11,735 nt of DNA, taken from assembly GCA_019689775.1 (NCBI GenBank), contig JADGGV010000077.1, positions 1 to 11,735 of the forward strand, read 5' to 3'. The translations under genes were made by a program, and so were the position numbers. The stretch is from Gemmatimonadota bacterium. GTDB lineage: Bacteria > Gemmatimonadota > Gemmatimonadetes > Longimicrobiales > RSA9. Of this stretch, positions 11,269-11,735 are shown piece after piece; position 1 is the first letter of the stretch; every line of letters begins with the position of its first letter. The notes below the pieces were generated by a model, which saw only the letters and a program-made list of their open reading frames with translations, was not told the DNA's origin and ran no database searches.

Positions 11269-11277
11269 GGAAGTTCC
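11269..11277. promoter_or_regulatory. GGAA-N-TTCC inverted repeat over the -35 position (possible operator)
   Basis: The plus strand reads GGAAGTTCC, a 9-base inverted repeat with a one-base centre. It falls where the -35 element of the TATAAT promoter would be, a common place for an activator or repressor site when the -35 is poor. The half-sites are short, and no regulator gene is in the window, so the assignment is tentative. Confidence 0.25.
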
Positions 11278-11310
11278 TCCGGCGGCGGGCGGTGGTGGCG
11301 AGCCGCATCC

Positions 11311-11338
11311 GGGCGCGCCGCCGGGCGGCGCCGCGCCC
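11311..11338. repeat. 28-base near-palindrome (GC hairpin) between glgE and the tolC-like gene
   Basis: Arms 11311-11317 (GGGCGCG) and 11332-11338 (CGCGCCC) pair over seven bases. After a single C-C mismatch, 11319-11322 pairs with 11327-11330, leaving a four-base loop at 11323-11326. That is 11 base pairs, all G-C. It lies in the leader of the tolC-like gene, 62 bases before its ATG, and is not followed by a T run, so it is not an intrinsic terminator. It could be an RNA hairpin or a protein site. GC-rich DNA gives some such structures by chance. Confidence 0.4.
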
Positions 11339-11341
11339 GCG

Positions 11342-11353
11342 CCCCGCGCGGGG
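11342..11353. repeat. 12-base perfect palindrome CCCCGCGCGGGG
   Basis: A perfect 12-base dyad lies four bases beyond the larger near-palindrome and 47 bases before the tolC-like ATG. As RNA it can only form a 4-bp stem with a GCGC loop, so if functional it would more likely be a DNA-binding site. In DNA this rich in G and C the chance of such a dyad is appreciable. Confidence 0.25.
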
Positions 11354-11374
11354 TCCGGCGAGGGCGGAAGCAGG

Positions 11375-11407
11375 ATGTCCATCAATCGGCGAGTGACGAG
11401 ATGCTGA
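11375..11407 (+). other. 10-codon ORF overlapping the tolC-like start (leader peptide, or the true N-terminus after an indel)
   Basis: ATG at 11375 is preceded by GGAAG at 11366-11370, a better-placed ribosome site than anything before ATG 11401. It encodes MSINRRVTRC and stops at TGA 11405-11407, four bases into the tolC-like gene in another frame. Two readings are possible: a small translationally coupled leader, or the basic N-region of the TolC signal peptide split from its hydrophobic core by a one-base loss between 11375 and 11401. Confidence 0.3.
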
Positions 11408-11735
11408 TCGAGATACTGCTGGTGCTGGCGCAGGCGCTACCGCAGGCTTCCCCCGGAACGGACACGCTGGCGCTCCCGCTGGCCGACGCGGTGATGCGGG
11501 CGTTGCGGGCGGGGGACGAGGCGCGGCAGGCGGCGGCCCGGACGGAGCTCGCGGACGCCCAGGCGACGGTGGCGCGCGCCGCGGCGCTGCCGCAGCTCCG
11601 GCTGACGCACTCGTTCCAACACGTGTTCGAGAACGCGCGCGCGCAGGCGGTCGGCTCGATCTTCAACCAACCGAATACGTTCAATCTCAACGCGAACGTC
11701 TCCCAAACTGTATTCCAGGGCGGGCGGGGCGTGGC
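11401..11735 (+). CDS. TolC-family outer-membrane efflux protein, N-terminal fragment
   Basis: This looks like the beginning of a TolC/OprM-type outer-membrane channel, which forms the exit duct of tripartite efflux pumps or type I secretion systems. Seen, 111 codons before the window ends: a short hydrophobic start (LIEILLVLAQALPQA), then the typical first repeat LPLADAVMRALRAGDEARQA (25-44). An Ala-rich amphipathic helix (45-63) is followed by the family-style ALPQLRLTHSFQH (62-74) and NLNANVSQTVFQGGR (95-109). The LxxAVxxAL and final Q-x-hydrophobic-F-x-GG-R patterns are what TolC members show before and at the first beta-strand pair. The N-terminus lacks the basic residues of a normal signal peptide and ATG 11401 has a poor ribosome site; see the overlapping short ORF at 11375. 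It is divergent from the glucan operon, so co-function is not implied. Partner pump genes would lie to the right. Confidence 0.8.
   Translation, partial: MLIEILLVLAQALPQASPGTDTLALPLADAVMRALRAGDEARQAAARTELADAQATVARAAALPQLRLTHSFQHVFENARAQAVGSIFNQPNTFNLNANVSQTVFQGGRGV

Noticed and set aside
11117..11308. An upstream ATG (11308) for glgE, giving 64 more residues
   Set aside because: The added residues are Arg/Gly-rich and absent from the family, and would place the TATAAT promoter inside the gene. ATG 11116 gives the usual ~700 residues.
9878..11407. A plus-strand open frame of 509 codons antisense to glgE, ending at the tolC-like start
   Set aside because: It is biased in composition with no recognisable domain, and is fully explained as the complement of glgE. 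Only its last 11 codons matter, as the separate short ORF at 11375.

Overview
The window holds an almost complete minus-strand operon for alpha-glucan and trehalose metabolism, plus the start of one divergent plus-strand gene. Base composition is very GC-rich, and third codon positions are almost all G or C. The divergent gene encodes a TolC-type outer-membrane efflux protein, so the cell is very probably Gram-negative. A high-GC Gram-negative lineage (for example Myxococcota/Deltaproteobacteria, Rokubacteria or Gemmatimonadota) fits, but nothing here fixes the phylum.

Layout, reading the operon in its own direction (right to left): glgE (11116 to 9017), a 71-base gap with a ribosome binding site, a fused treS-maltokinase gene (8945 to 5589), malQ (5586 to 3475), glgB (3482 to 1458) and treZ (1461 to beyond base 1, truncated by the window edge). 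The last four genes are packed with a 2-base gap, an 8-base overlap and a 4-base ATGA overlap, so they are almost certainly co-transcribed and translationally coupled. The treZ frame runs open to the first base; its last ~20 residues are low-complexity and lie beside a 13-G run, so that edge is suspect.

Together the enzymes describe a trehalose-glucan cycle. TreS converts trehalose to maltose, and its fused kinase makes maltose 1-phosphate. GlgE polymerises that onto alpha-1,4-glucan, GlgB adds alpha-1,6 branches, and MalQ redistributes short maltodextrins. TreZ releases trehalose from maltooligosyltrehalose ends made by TreY. TreY is the one missing enzyme and would be expected just beyond base 1. 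All catalytic carboxylates of the five glycoside hydrolase-type domains, and the kinase HGDxH and DFE motifs, are visible, so all enzymes appear active.

The 284-base divergent intergenic region (11117-11400) carries a perfect TATAAT facing glgE with a poor -35 and a GGAA-N-TTCC inverted repeat at the -35 position. It also has a 28-base near-palindrome closer to the tolC-like gene. That gene's start is uncertain: the better ribosome binding site and a basic N-region belong to a 10-codon ORF in another frame that overlaps its ATG.

I see no RNA genes, insertion sequences, CRISPR arrays or phage genes. The system itself is known (GlgE pathway plus TreYZ). The less ordinary points are the one-operon packaging of the cycle with malQ, a ~35-residue insertion in GlgE, and the architecture of the divergent promoter region.
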